DNA from: Rhizobium sp. NXC24
GTDB taxonomy: Bacteria; Pseudomonadota; Alphaproteobacteria; Rhizobiales; Rhizobiaceae
NCBI RefSeq assembly: GCF_002944315.1
Contig: NZ_CP024314.1
Location: 434,001-498,000 of the forward strand
Length of the DNA: 64,000 bases
Reading direction: 5' to 3'
Both the position numbers and the translations under genes were made by a program. Position 1 is the first letter of the stretch. The number at the start of each line of letters is the position of its first letter. Shown one piece after another: positions 35,893 to 43,811 of this stretch. The notes under the pieces are model-generated. The model saw only the letters and a list, made by a program, of their open reading frames with translations, was not told the DNA's origin and ran no database searches.

Positions 35893-35970
35893 GGCATGCG
35901 AACTTCGGTTCAAATTCCAAACCCGTACATTGCTTAAAAATTCGACGGTTTCAATGAAAAAGGGCACTCT

Positions 35971-35992
35971 GGTTCAAATCCCTTCAAGGCAA
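35971..35992 (+). repeat. Dispersed 22-nt motif, copy 5 of 5
   Basis: Begins GGTTCAAATCCC and continues TTCAAGGCAA. It lies 79 bp after the ATPase stop, in gene-free DNA before an IS256 relic. Confidence 0.4.
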
Positions 35993-36108
35993 TCATTGGC
36001 CCTAAATGATCGTAAAGTCGCAACGCACGCTGACAAGGACAGATCGTGTCCCATGGATTGGTGTAGCTTCGGCGGTCGCCGTGCCTTCCGGACAGGGCCG
36101 GGAATTGA

Positions 36109-36400
36109 TCAGCTTGCGGCTGGCAAGCTGATGAGCGGATCATCGCTCATCGTGGCGATTGTCTCAAGTGTCATGTAGCGGGACCGCTGGACGGCCCATT
36201 CGTCGTTCTGCTCCAGGAGCAAGGCTCCGGCCAGCCTGACGATGGCGTCGTCGTTGGGGAAGATACCGACGACCTCTGTGCGCCGCTTGATCTCGCCGTT
36301 GAGACGCTCGATCGGATTTGTCGAATGAAGCTTTGCCCAATGCTGCTTGGGAAAGGTCATGTATCCGAGAGGGGACGGTTCCGGGAGGGCTAGATCGCGG
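36109..36400 (-). pseudogene. IS256-family transposase, C-terminal fragment
   Basis: The end of an IS256-type (mutator) transposase: HWAKLHSTNPIERLNGEIKR, RTEVVGIFPNDDAIVRLAGA, LLLEQNDEWAVQRSRYMTLE. The catalytic DDE core is missing and the sequence before YMTFPKQ no longer matches the family. Degraded insertion sequence. Confidence 0.82.
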
Positions 36401-36788
36401 ACTTCGCCTTGGCGCCTGGTGCCCAACGCATTCTGGAAGGCACGGTGAGCCTCGCCTTGCACCGGGTCGCCAGTCATGCCTCTTCAATTATGAGCCGAAT
36501 GATGCTGTGATTGATCGAATCGTTTTTCTTCGTCGCCCAATTGCTGGCGCTTCCATCCTGCTCATAGCAAGGATGTGTGGCCTTTGCCGAGATGCGACCC
36601 CTGGTTATGCGCTAAGAGATCGGGACCACTGGCTGCATAGATCGATGATGCAATCGACACCGAACTCATTCCTATTATGCGATTCCCTCGTAACCGCCCG
36701 ATTGTGGCCGCCTGTCGGAGATCGGCTTACTTGTTTATGACCCGTCTATAACGACGTCGTTAGCGACGTGCTTTAGGCGAGACCTGTG

Positions 36789-37169
36789 ATGCGCGTGGAA
36801 ATTCTCGGCGATGAACGTCGCCGACGTTGGAGTGATGAGAGCAAGCTGGAGGTCGTGCTGTCGGTAGGCGTCGACGGCGCGTCGGTGACAGAGGTGGCGC
36901 GCCGGTATTCGGTCACGCGGCAGCAGGTTTACACCTGGCGGCGTGAATTGCGGAAGAAGGGCCTGCTGTCGCCGCCGTCGACGACGGTGTTTCTGCCGCT
37001 GGACATGCCGCCGGCAGGGGACAGCAAAGAGGCTCGGGCTTTTGAAGGCATGCAGGTTTTGCCTGCAATGATGGAATTGCAACTGCGCTGCGGACGAAGC
37101 CTTCGCTTCAGTGGCGATGTTGATGTGGTTGCACTGAAGCGCCTGATCCGGGCAATCGAGGCGGCATGA
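36789..37169 (+). CDS. tnpA: IS66 TnpA (helix-turn-helix protein)
   Basis: A 126-residue IS66 accessory protein. The helix-turn-helix of IS3/IS66 OrfA type is seen in WSDESKLEVVLSVGVDGASV and TEVARRYSVTRQQVYTWRRE. The C-terminal half (FSGDVDVVALKRLIRAIEAA) is standard for IS66 TnpA. It overlaps tnpB by four bases. It probably binds the element ends. Confidence 0.92.
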   Translation: MRVEILGDERRRRWSDESKLEVVLSVGVDGASVTEVARRYSVTRQQVYTWRRELRKKGLLSPPSTTVFLPLDMPPAGDSKEARAFEGMQVLPAMMELQLRCGRSLRFSGDVDVVALKRLIRAIEAA

Positions 37170-37513
37170 TCGGGCCTGGGACAGGTGTTCGGGTTTATAT
37201 CGCCTGCGGTGTCACGGACATGCGCAAGGGGATAGAGGGGCTGGCTGCTCTTGCCCAGGATGTGCTGCGCCAGAAGCCGACGGGAGGTGCGGTCTTCGCG
37301 TTTCGGGGCAAGCGGGGCGACCGTTTGAAGCTATTGTATTTTGACGGCCAGGGGTTCTGCCTTTATTACAAAATCTTGCAGAAAGGGCGGTTTCCATGGC
37401 CCTTGGCAGCAGATGGAGCAGCCCGGTTGACGTCTGCTCAACTGGCAATGCTGTGGGAAGGGATTGATTGGCGACGGCCCGACTGGGGCGTTCCTCCGGC
37501 CCGTGTCGGTTGA
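37166..37513 (+). CDS. tnpB: IS66 TnpB
   Basis: A 115-residue IS66 Orf2 protein, recognised by VRVYIACGVTDMRKGIEGLA, GGAVFAFRGKRGDRLKLLYF and the C-terminal LTSAQLAMLWEGIDWRRP. This is unrelated to the RNA-guided TnpB nuclease of IS200/IS605. It is needed for transposition of IS66 elements, in an unknown way. It lies between tnpA and tnpC with the standard spacing. Confidence 0.94.
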   Translation: MIGPGTGVRVYIACGVTDMRKGIEGLAALAQDVLRQKPTGGAVFAFRGKRGDRLKLLYFDGQGFCLYYKILQKGRFPWPLAADGAARLTSAQLAMLWEGIDWRRPDWGVPPARVG

Positions 37514-37576
37514 CTTTATCTCCCTGAATCTGCGTGTTTTTATGGATATTGACCCTGACCTGTGGTAGTCAGGTTC

Positions 37577-39202
37577 ATGTCAAACGCGAGCCAAAATCTT
37601 CCCGATGATCCGGCCTTCCTGAAGGCGATGATCGCCTCGCTTGAGGCGAAGAACGCGAAGATGTCTGCGACCTTGCAGGCGCATGATCAGTTGATCCAGT
37701 CCCTGCGGCTGCGCATCGCCAGGCTGAAGAAACATGGCTTCGGCAAGTCGTCGGAAAAGATCGAACGGGAAATCCAGCAGTTGGAACTGGCGCTCGAGGA
37801 CCTGATGATTGCCGCTTCGGAAGGCAGCAGCGAGCCACTCGCCGAGGACGAAGAAACGGAGCCTGCCGCGCCTGAGGAAAGCATGCCTGAAAAGACCATG
37901 CGCCGCCGTCCGCGCGTGTCGGACAAGGCCGCTCGCGAGCGCAGGGAACTTGATCCCGGAACGTGCTGCCCCGCTTGTGGTGGCGAACTGCGGCTTGTCG
38001 GCGAAGACGTCAGCAAAATCCTCGACATGATCGCCGCACAGATGAAGGTCATCGAGATCGCCCGGCTGAAGAAGTCCTGCCGCTGCTGCGAGAAGATGGT
38101 GCAGTTGCCCGCGCCCAGCCGTCCGATATCGGGCAGCATGGCGGGCGCTGGTCTTCTGGCCTATATCCTGGTCTCGAAGTTCGACGACCACTTGCCGCTC
38201 TATCGCCTGAACGAAATCTTCGCCCGCATGGGCGTTGATATCCCCGACAGCACGTTGGTCGATTGGTGTGGCCGCGCCATGCAGGTGCTCCTGCCGCTGA
38301 TCGAGTTGATCGAAGCCGCGATCATGAGCAGCGACCTTCTCCACGCCGACGACACGCCGATCCGGGTTCTGGATCGTTCTCTACGCGACAAGGGGCTGGG
38401 GAAAGGGGTGAAGAAGGGCAGGCTCTGGACCTATGTCCGGGACCAGCGCCCATGGGCGGGCATAGCTCCGCCCGGTGCGGTCTATTATTTTGCTCCCGAC
38501 TGGAAGGAAGAGCACGTTCACCGTCACCTCAAGGAGGCGAGCGGCATCCTTCAGGCCGATGGCTACAAAGGCTATGCGAAGTTATATGAGGCCGGAACGG
38601 ACGGGAAACGCCGCTTCCGGGAGGCTTCATGTTGGGCGCATTGGCGGCGCGACTTCCACGATATCTGGACCTCGAACAAATCCGAGATTGCCCGCGAGGC
38701 TCTCGACCGTATCGGCGCGCTTTACGACATCGAGCGCGGCATTGCAGGCAAGTCTGCCGATATCCGTCTTGCCGCGCGCCAGAAGCACAGCAAGGCAAAG
38801 GTCGAAGCATTCCGCGTCTGGGCCGAAGCGCAACTGACCCGTATCCCCGGCAAGAGCGATCTGGCGGGCGCTTTCCGGTACGGCTTGAGCAGGTGGTCTT
38901 CATTCTGCCTGTTCCTGGAAGATGGCCGTGTCGCAATCGATAACAACGCCGCCGAGCGGGCGTTGCGTCCTATCGGCGTTGGAAGACGAAACTGGCTCTT
39001 CGCGGGTGCCGACACTGGAGCAGAAACCCTGGCGCGGGCCATGACGATTATCGAAACCGCCAAGATGAATGGCCTTGATCCGCAGGCCTATCTGGCTGAT
39101 GTGCTCGACCGCATTCAGGATCACAAGATAAATCGCCTCGCGGAGCTGCTTCCATGGAACTGGAAGCCGACAGCGGCAATCATCTGCGCCGAGGCCGCTT
39201 GA
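37577..39202 (+). CDS. tnpC: IS66 transposase TnpC
   Basis: The 541-residue DDE transposase of the element. An N-terminal coiled-coil/leucine-rich region (KAMIASLEAKNAKMSATLQA) and a basic segment KHGFGKSSEKIE precede the zinc-binding DPGTCCPACGGELRLVGEDV. The catalytic core follows (LLHADDTPIRVLD, ADGYKGYAKLYE) and the closing Glu lies in AIDNNAAERALRPIGVGRRN. The frame is intact. Confidence 0.95.
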   Translation: MSNASQNLPDDPAFLKAMIASLEAKNAKMSATLQAHDQLIQSLRLRIARLKKHGFGKSSEKIEREIQQLELALEDLMIAASEGSSEPLAEDEETEPAAPEESMPEKTMRRRPRVSDKAARERRELDPGTCCPACGGELRLVGEDVSKILDMIAAQMKVIEIARLKKSCRCCEKMVQLPAPSRPISGSMAGAGLLAYILVSKFDDHLPLYRLNEIFARMGVDIPDSTLVDWCGRAMQVLLPLIELIEAAIMSSDLLHADDTPIRVLDRSLRDKGLGKGVKKGRLWTYVRDQRPWAGIAPPGAVYYFAPDWKEEHVHRHLKEASGILQADGYKGYAKLYEAGTDGKRRFREASCWAHWRRDFHDIWTSNKSEIAREALDRIGALYDIERGIAGKSADIRLAARQKHSKAKVEAFRVWAEAQLTRIPGKSDLAGAFRYGLSRWSSFCLFLEDGRVAIDNNAAERALRPIGVGRRNWLFAGADTGAETLARAMTIIETAKMNGLDPQAYLADVLDRIQDHKINRLAELLPWNWKPTAAIICAEAA

Positions 39203-39498
39203 TGGCAACGGTCAGCTTCGTCTTCACCATCGACTATGTCGCCGAAATCCTCGATGAGGACGTCGACCTCCTCAGGGAGATCATCAGCAATGATGACAAC
39301 CTGACCTATGGGAATATCATCAGCGTCGTGACCGGAGATGACGAGAGCACACCCGCTCTGACAGACGATGGCATCGACGAACTTAGGCAGATGCTGACTG
39401 AGGCGCGTCGGTCAGCCGAAAAATGGCAGGAGTTCCTCGATTGCTTTGTCCTCGACGAAGAGATCGCCGCACGCGTCAAGCCATATTCCCCGCGGTAG
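39202..39498 (+). CDS. IS66-associated small protein
   Basis: A 98-residue acidic protein whose ATG overlaps the tnpC stop (TGATG) and which lies inside the inverted repeats (MATVSFVFTIDYVAEILDED, DDNLTYGNIISVVTGDDEST). Many rhizobial IS66 elements carry a comparable gene after tnpC. Function unknown. Confidence 0.8.
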   Translation: MATVSFVFTIDYVAEILDEDVDLLREIISNDDNLTYGNIISVVTGDDESTPALTDDGIDELRQMLTEARRSAEKWQEFLDCFVLDEEIAARVKPYSPR

Positions 39499-39547
39499 CA
39501 ATCGGGCCGTTACATTCCCTCGCGTCCGGCGCAGAGACATCCACCCG

Positions 39548-39694
39548 GTGAACAACGCCATCGAACTGCCGTTGGAGCAACGGCAGGCCGAAGGTCAGAT
39601 CAACCGCCTCTAGACCCTCGGGCGAGCAATTTTTGGTAGGGCAGGTCCTGAACTGCTCAGGGCACGAATGCTGCCACCGCGCCGCACAAAGTAA
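39548..39694 (+). pseudogene. ISL3-family transposase, C-terminal fragment
   Basis: Forty-eight codons matching the end of ISL3 transposases (NNAIELPLEQRQAEGQINRL, then a TAG, then TLGRAIFGRAGPELLRARML). One nonsense codon lies inside. It borders the right end of the IS66 element, which was therefore inserted beside or into older transposon debris. Confidence 0.75.
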
Positions 39695-39941
39695 GAAAGA
39701 ACCACCGGCTCCGCCTCGTGGGGCAAGGCAGAGCCGGGTGACCGAAAAGAGCGTTCATCAGCACCCAGGTGCGGGGTGACAGGTGCGCTTGTAAATTTAT
39801 ACGACTGAAGGCTGACTATCTAAGTGATAATTTCTAGTCGCTTTTACCGGCCATCTGTGCCGGGTCTGAAATGAAAGGAAGGTGACCATGGATCACTTCG
39901 CCGCCGTGCGCTCCACCGTGTTCTCGTCAATCCCGCAAACG

Positions 39942-40220
39942 TCATCGTTGCGCGCCAGAAGCGTCGACCTTTTCCGCGAGCCAGATCTTGATGAGCGATT
40001 GGTAGGGTACGTCTCGTTTGCCCGCCGCGATCTTGATCCGTTCAAGCAGCGCGTTCGGCAGCCGCAGCGAGATTGATGTCGAGGATGGTTTCAGGTTCGG
40101 CATGCGCACACGTTCAGCCTTGCTCCAGTCGACATGATCGTCGGAATCCTGGCTTTCCCAAAAGGCGCGTTCTTCCGCTTCCGTCTTGAATTCCGGTACT
40201 GGCTTAAACGTCTTGCTCAT
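39942..40220 (-). CDS. brnA: BrnA antitoxin
   Basis: A 92-residue ribbon-helix-helix antitoxin of the BrnA/CopG class. The N-terminal toxin-binding part (EFKTEAEERAFWESQDSDDH, then VDWSKAERVRMPNLKPS) and the RHH (TSISLRLPNALLERIKIAAG) are both clear. It overlaps brnT by 17 bases. It would neutralise BrnT and, with it, repress the operon through the palindrome at 40,508-40,532. Confidence 0.93.
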   Translation of the reverse strand: MSKTFKPVPEFKTEAEERAFWESQDSDDHVDWSKAERVRMPNLKPSSTSISLRLPNALLERIKIAAGKRDVPYQSLIKIWLAEKVDASGAQR

Positions 40221-40506
40221 AATTGCTCCGTTCCTTGCGGCTCATATCCCGGGCCGAGATCACTCGTATCTTCGATTGGTTATGCCGAAGCGTGAAGGTG
40301 ATATGCAGCAGCCTTCCATCGTCGGTGCGCCCGAGAGCGTGGATGCGTCGCTCTTCGGCGCTATGCCTTGCGTCGGGAACCATCAGGAGCGGCTCGTTAA
40401 AAAACACCTGCTCCGCTTCGCCCTGGCCGACGTCATGCTTTTCAGCGCTTTTGCGGGCGTTTCCCGCGTCCCAGTCGAAGCCGGTGATCTGGTCCCAATT
40501 AATCAT
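40204..40506 (-). CDS. brnT: BrnT ribonuclease toxin
   Basis: A 100-residue BrnT toxin, a RelE-like ribonuclease that cuts RNA and arrests translation. Family landmarks are FDWDAGNARKSAEKHDVGQG, EAEQVFFNEPLLMVPDARHS and IRVISARDMSRKERSNYE. As usual for this system the toxin gene comes first. It begins one base after a perfect palindromic operator. Confidence 0.93.
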   Translation of the reverse strand: MINWDQITGFDWDAGNARKSAEKHDVGQGEAEQVFFNEPLLMVPDARHSAEERRIHALGRTDDGRLLHITFTLRHNQSKIRVISARDMSRKERSNYEQDV

Positions 40507-40507
40507 T

Positions 40508-40532
40508 GATGTATATTGCCATAATATACATC
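40508..40532 (-). promoter_or_regulatory. BrnTA operator, perfect palindrome
   Basis: GATGTATATT, five bases (GCCAT), then AATATACATC: a perfect 10-bp inverted repeat immediately upstream of the brnT start, in AT-rich DNA. It is the probable site for autorepression by BrnA or the BrnTA complex. Confidence 0.75.
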
Positions 40533-40868
40533 GATTTCAAGGGCACGACAGAGAAAGGGAAAGGCGAGGGATATACCCGTCCACTCCGCAGGCCGACGCG
40601 TCGATGCAGACGGCCATCAAGGCCATTAGCATCTGCAGTCGCATCATCGATGCGTCGCATGGCGATAGTCGCCGATCCATCCGAAATCGCATCGGCATGC
40701 AAGGTTCAGGCAGCAGCAAATTCACATCGTCGACTGCGGTCGGGGCGGCGCCTACGGGCTCGCTGCGGCAATGGCGTTGCCCAGCGTATTGCATGTCCTC
40801 CGGTAAAAGCAAAAGCGTGGGACCCATGTCTCCGGTACAATTCGTCACCTGTTTCTCAGGTCGACAGA
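40533..40868. other. Gene-free stretch
   Basis: 336 bp between the BrnTA promoter and the end of the ATP-grasp gene. No gene, repeat or hairpin recognised. Confidence 0.45.
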
Positions 40869-41915
40869 CTAAAGAGTTGCCAGCCTCCGGTTTGAAATCC
40901 TGCCGGCATAATTCTTCCTCATCTCCACCTTCTGCTCCAGCGCGATGATGACCTCTGGCGTCAGATCGACGCCGTAAAGTTCAGCAATATCGGGCAGGCC
41001 TCCGGGCGTGAAAACGTTGATCTCGAGGATTTTGTCGCCGACGATATCGAGGCCGACGAGAAACATGCCGTCCTCGACGAGCTTGGGCCGTACCAATTCG
41101 GCGACCGCGAGGATCTTGGGCGTGATTTCGACGGCAGCGGGGGTGCCTGCCGCATTCATGTTGGAACGGACCTCGCCCTTTGCCGGCACGCGCCGGAAGG
41201 CGGCATAGGCGCCGTCACGCTGCAACGGCCGGCCATTCATCAGGAACAGCCGGATATCGCCGGCCGTCGCGTCGGGAAGATAGACCTGTGCAATCAGGTA
41301 CCCTTCGCCGCTGACCGCCTCGAAGATCTGATTGAGGTTCGCTTCCTTGCTGGAGGCGATCTTGAAAACGTTCTTGCCGCCTGAGCCCTGCAGCGGCTTC
41401 AGGATGACACCCTGTTTCTGCTCATCGATGAAAACGCGGATTTCCTCGAAGCTTTTCGATATCAGCGTGGTCGGCCGCACGGCTTGCGGAAAATCCTGAA
41501 AATAGAGCTTGTTCTGAGCGCGTATCAGTCCTTCGGGATCGTTGACGGTTAGCACGCCGCGCTCGGCCGCAAGCCTTCCGAAGATCGCACCAGCATGTGC
41601 CGCCCACGGCCGTTCATCGGCATCTTCAGATGGGTCGTTTCGTAAGAACAGCACGTCGATCTCGCTGACGTTGATGGTCTGAATTTCCGCCTGATCGCCC
41701 TGCAATGCACTGATGAAAGCATCGGCTTTTTTGGGCTTGCCGTTTTTGAGGTTAGTGGCGCGGATCATCAGGTTGTCGTCGGGGTGAAGCACGAAGTCGC
41801 CTGGCGTCAAATAAGAAACGTCGTGACCGCGAGCCATGCCGGCAAGCGCGAGCGCGGTCGTCGTGTAATAACCGGCTTCGCCTTTGATGGAATTCACAAA
41901 AAATGCAATCCGCAT
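40869..41915 (-). CDS. ATP-grasp ligase, glutathione-synthetase-like
   Basis: A 348-residue ATP-grasp enzyme of the GshB type. Such enzymes activate a carboxylate with ATP and join it to an amine. Landmarks are the N-terminal domain opening MRIAFFVNSIKGEAGYYTTT, the ATP-binding KPLQGSGGKNVFKI, the AQVYLPDATAGDIRLFLMNG strand and GLDIVGDKILEINVFTPGGL with metal-binding residues. True glutathione synthetase would be expected as a housekeeping gene elsewhere. Here it is the last of three abutting genes behind a metallopeptidase and an N-formylglutamate amidohydrolase-like gene, so a different peptide or metabolite is the likely substrate. Confidence 0.85.
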   Translation of the reverse strand: MRIAFFVNSIKGEAGYYTTTALALAGMARGHDVSYLTPGDFVLHPDDNLMIRATNLKNGKPKKADAFISALQGDQAEIQTINVSEIDVLFLRNDPSEDADERPWAAHAGAIFGRLAAERGVLTVNDPEGLIRAQNKLYFQDFPQAVRPTTLISKSFEEIRVFIDEQKQGVILKPLQGSGGKNVFKIASSKEANLNQIFEAVSGEGYLIAQVYLPDATAGDIRLFLMNGRPLQRDGAYAAFRRVPAKGEVRSNMNAAGTPAAVEITPKILAVAELVRPKLVEDGMFLVGLDIVGDKILEINVFTPGGLPDIAELYGVDLTPEVIIALEQKVEMRKNYAGRISNRRLATL

Positions 41916-43811
41916 TCACGGCTCCTGTCGTTGGATCAAGTCGAGCGGGCGGATGCCGCTTCTGGCCCGTTCCAGCCGCGCACGCCCGCCGTCATTGTCA
42001 AGAAAGATTGGGTGGATCGCCGGCAAGCGGAGAAGTCCGCGCTCGGCAAGCTCCTGCATGACTTTGAAATGCGACGCAGCAATTTTGCCCATCCAGAAAG
42101 GCTCCAGAGCACCGCCATTTTCGAGATGGTCGAGCAAGGCGAGCAGTCCGCGCAGATAGATCGCATCCTTTGCAAGGCCGCCGCCTCGATAGAGTCGCAG
42201 GACGAGGTTGAAGGCCGCCGGTTCGGAGAAGTTATAGTCGTTGACGAGCACGGAATAGGTTTCAGCAAATGTCGCACCATCGAGCATACACGCACATCCA
42301 ACGACCCGGCTCGCAATCAGCTTGAGCCTCTCCGGCGTCATGCCGCCGGAGAGGTATTCGGCAAAAACGGCCAAGCCTTCCTGCATACCCTCGTATCCCG
42401 AAAGCCCTGTGCGAAAGAGGCGCAGTCCCTGGGCCGAACCATTGAAATAAGTCAGCAGATGGACACCGATCTCATGCGACAGGAGGGGTTCGACGCGGCG
42501 CATATCCATCAGCGTGCTACGGGCGATCAGCAAACGATGTCCGGACACCATCAGGCCGGAGGGCAAGTCGTCGCGAACCTCGACCGACGCCTCGAAGTCA
42601 TTTCCCTGCCGCTGATAAGCAGCGATCATAGCTTTGGCTTGCCGCTCCACCTGGAAACAGTCGGCAATCCTGTTTTCCACGCCCGCGCCGTCATCGCCGC
42701 TCCGCTCGTTTCCGGCCAAAGCTGTCAGGATTGTCCTGGCCTCGCGCAGCAGCGGCCGCTCGACCGGCTCATAGAGTGCACGGCTGAACTCGACGAACTT
42801 CGGGCTCTGCCGCGACGACAGCAGTGAGAGTTGCAGATCGAGCTCCTGCTGCTTTTCGCGATAAAGTTGATGGAGCACAGGGTCTTCGAGATGCTCGAAG
42901 GAGATTGAGAAAAGCTTCCGCTTGATCGCCTCCACCTGCAATCCGAGCGGGCGGTAGAGAAAGGTCGGCTGAGCCTCGCGGCCATCGGCCTTAAAGCCTT
43001 CAAACGCCGCCTCCGCATTAATGGGTGTCACCGCCAGAAGAAAATCGAAGGTCGACGCGACCTCATCGACGCTACGGTCCACCCTGGAAACCGCGTCGAT
43101 GAACGCTTTGCGTCCCAGCGCCCTATGTGTGGTCAGCTTGAAGAGCTGATGTGAGCCTATGAAGGAGGCGAAAGCCTGCAGGCCCGCATCGAAGAGCATG
43201 CCAACAAGCTGTTCGCGAAGTTCCGGATAAATTTCTTCGGAGTTGGGTTGGCGGTAGATCGGTGCAAACCTCACGGCGATCGCCGAGCAGCCGAGTTCGC
43301 GAGCAAGCTGTTTGTCATCGCGCGAGGGAGCGGCCTCCATATTTTCTACGCGCGGCGTACGGAACCGGGCTTCGCTGTCGCTGACCGCCGTTGAGAATGC
43401 GTCGGCTGCTGCAATCGCATCAGCGCTCGACCAGATCGACACTTCGAAGGGCGGCAGGAAAGGCGCGTCGTCGGTCAAAAACCTGTCCTGTGACAGTTCG
43501 CCGACGTCGAGGAGCATGAAAGCGCCAAATCGCTCTTCTAGGATACTCGCGACAGCCTCAATCAACGGTATGGCCGCGGCCGCATGCGGCGCTACCAGGT
43601 AGGAGGCATTGGCTTGGGCAACGTCCCGGGCGGTGGGTTCGGCACCCTCTTTCGCGATATGGACGCACAGAAACGGCAAGGGCCGGTCGATATGTAGGCG
43701 GCCGCCGCCGGGCAGCTCGCGGCGGATCGACTTGCCTTCGCGGATACAGGTCAGGATATCTCCTATCCAATCCGGCTCGTCCTGCCGGCTGAGCGAACTC
43801 GCCTTGCTCAT
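41916..43811 (-). CDS. QEGLA-motif metallopeptidase-like protein (DUF1704)
   Basis: A 631-residue protein of the family annotated as flavohemoglobin expression-modulating QEGLA motif protein (DUF1704). The likely zinc site is LLSHEIGVHLLTYF (HExxxH), followed by GYEGMQEGLAVFAEYLSGGM, which holds the QEGLA motif and a possible third ligand. The family is distantly related to eukaryotic tyrosine carboxypeptidases acting on tubulin, so a carboxypeptidase role is plausible. The N-terminal half has no recognised domain. Its ATG overlaps the upstream gene by four bases, and its stop abuts the ATP-grasp start without a gap. Tight coupling suggests a shared pathway. Confidence 0.85.
   Translation of the reverse strand: MSKASSLSRQDEPDWIGDILTCIREGKSIRRELPGGGRLHIDRPLPFLCVHIAKEGAEPTARDVAQANASYLVAPHAAAAIPLIEAVASILEERFGAFMLLDVGELSQDRFLTDDAPFLPPFEVSIWSSADAIAAADAFSTAVSDSEARFRTPRVENMEAAPSRDDKQLARELGCSAIAVRFAPIYRQPNSEEIYPELREQLVGMLFDAGLQAFASFIGSHQLFKLTTHRALGRKAFIDAVSRVDRSVDEVASTFDFLLAVTPINAEAAFEGFKADGREAQPTFLYRPLGLQVEAIKRKLFSISFEHLEDPVLHQLYREKQQELDLQLSLLSSRQSPKFVEFSRALYEPVERPLLREARTILTALAGNERSGDDGAGVENRIADCFQVERQAKAMIAAYQRQGNDFEASVEVRDDLPSGLMVSGHRLLIARSTLMDMRRVEPLLSHEIGVHLLTYFNGSAQGLRLFRTGLSGYEGMQEGLAVFAEYLSGGMTPERLKLIASRVVGCACMLDGATFAETYSVLVNDYNFSEPAAFNLVLRLYRGGGLAKDAIYLRGLLALLDHLENGGALEPFWMGKIAASHFKVMQELAERGLLRLPAIHPIFLDNDGGRARLERARSGIRPLDLIQRQEP

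Larger units (their letters stand above)
36690..39513 (+). mobile_element. Complete IS66-family element
   Basis: A 2,824-bp element. Its ends are inverted repeats: GTAACCGCCCGATTG at the left and, on the complement, GTAACGGCCCGATTG at the right. It is bracketed by a perfect 8-bp target duplication, ATTCCCTC (36,682-36,689 and 39,514-39,521). It carries tnpA, tnpB, tnpC and a small fourth gene, all open and overlapping. The exact duplication indicates recent insertion. The site of entry is itself old insertion-sequence debris. Confidence 0.95.

Noticed and set aside
37166..37513. TnpB as an RNA-guided nuclease
   Set aside because: This is the IS66 Orf2 protein that shares only the name; it has none of the RuvC or zinc motifs of IS200/IS605 TnpB.
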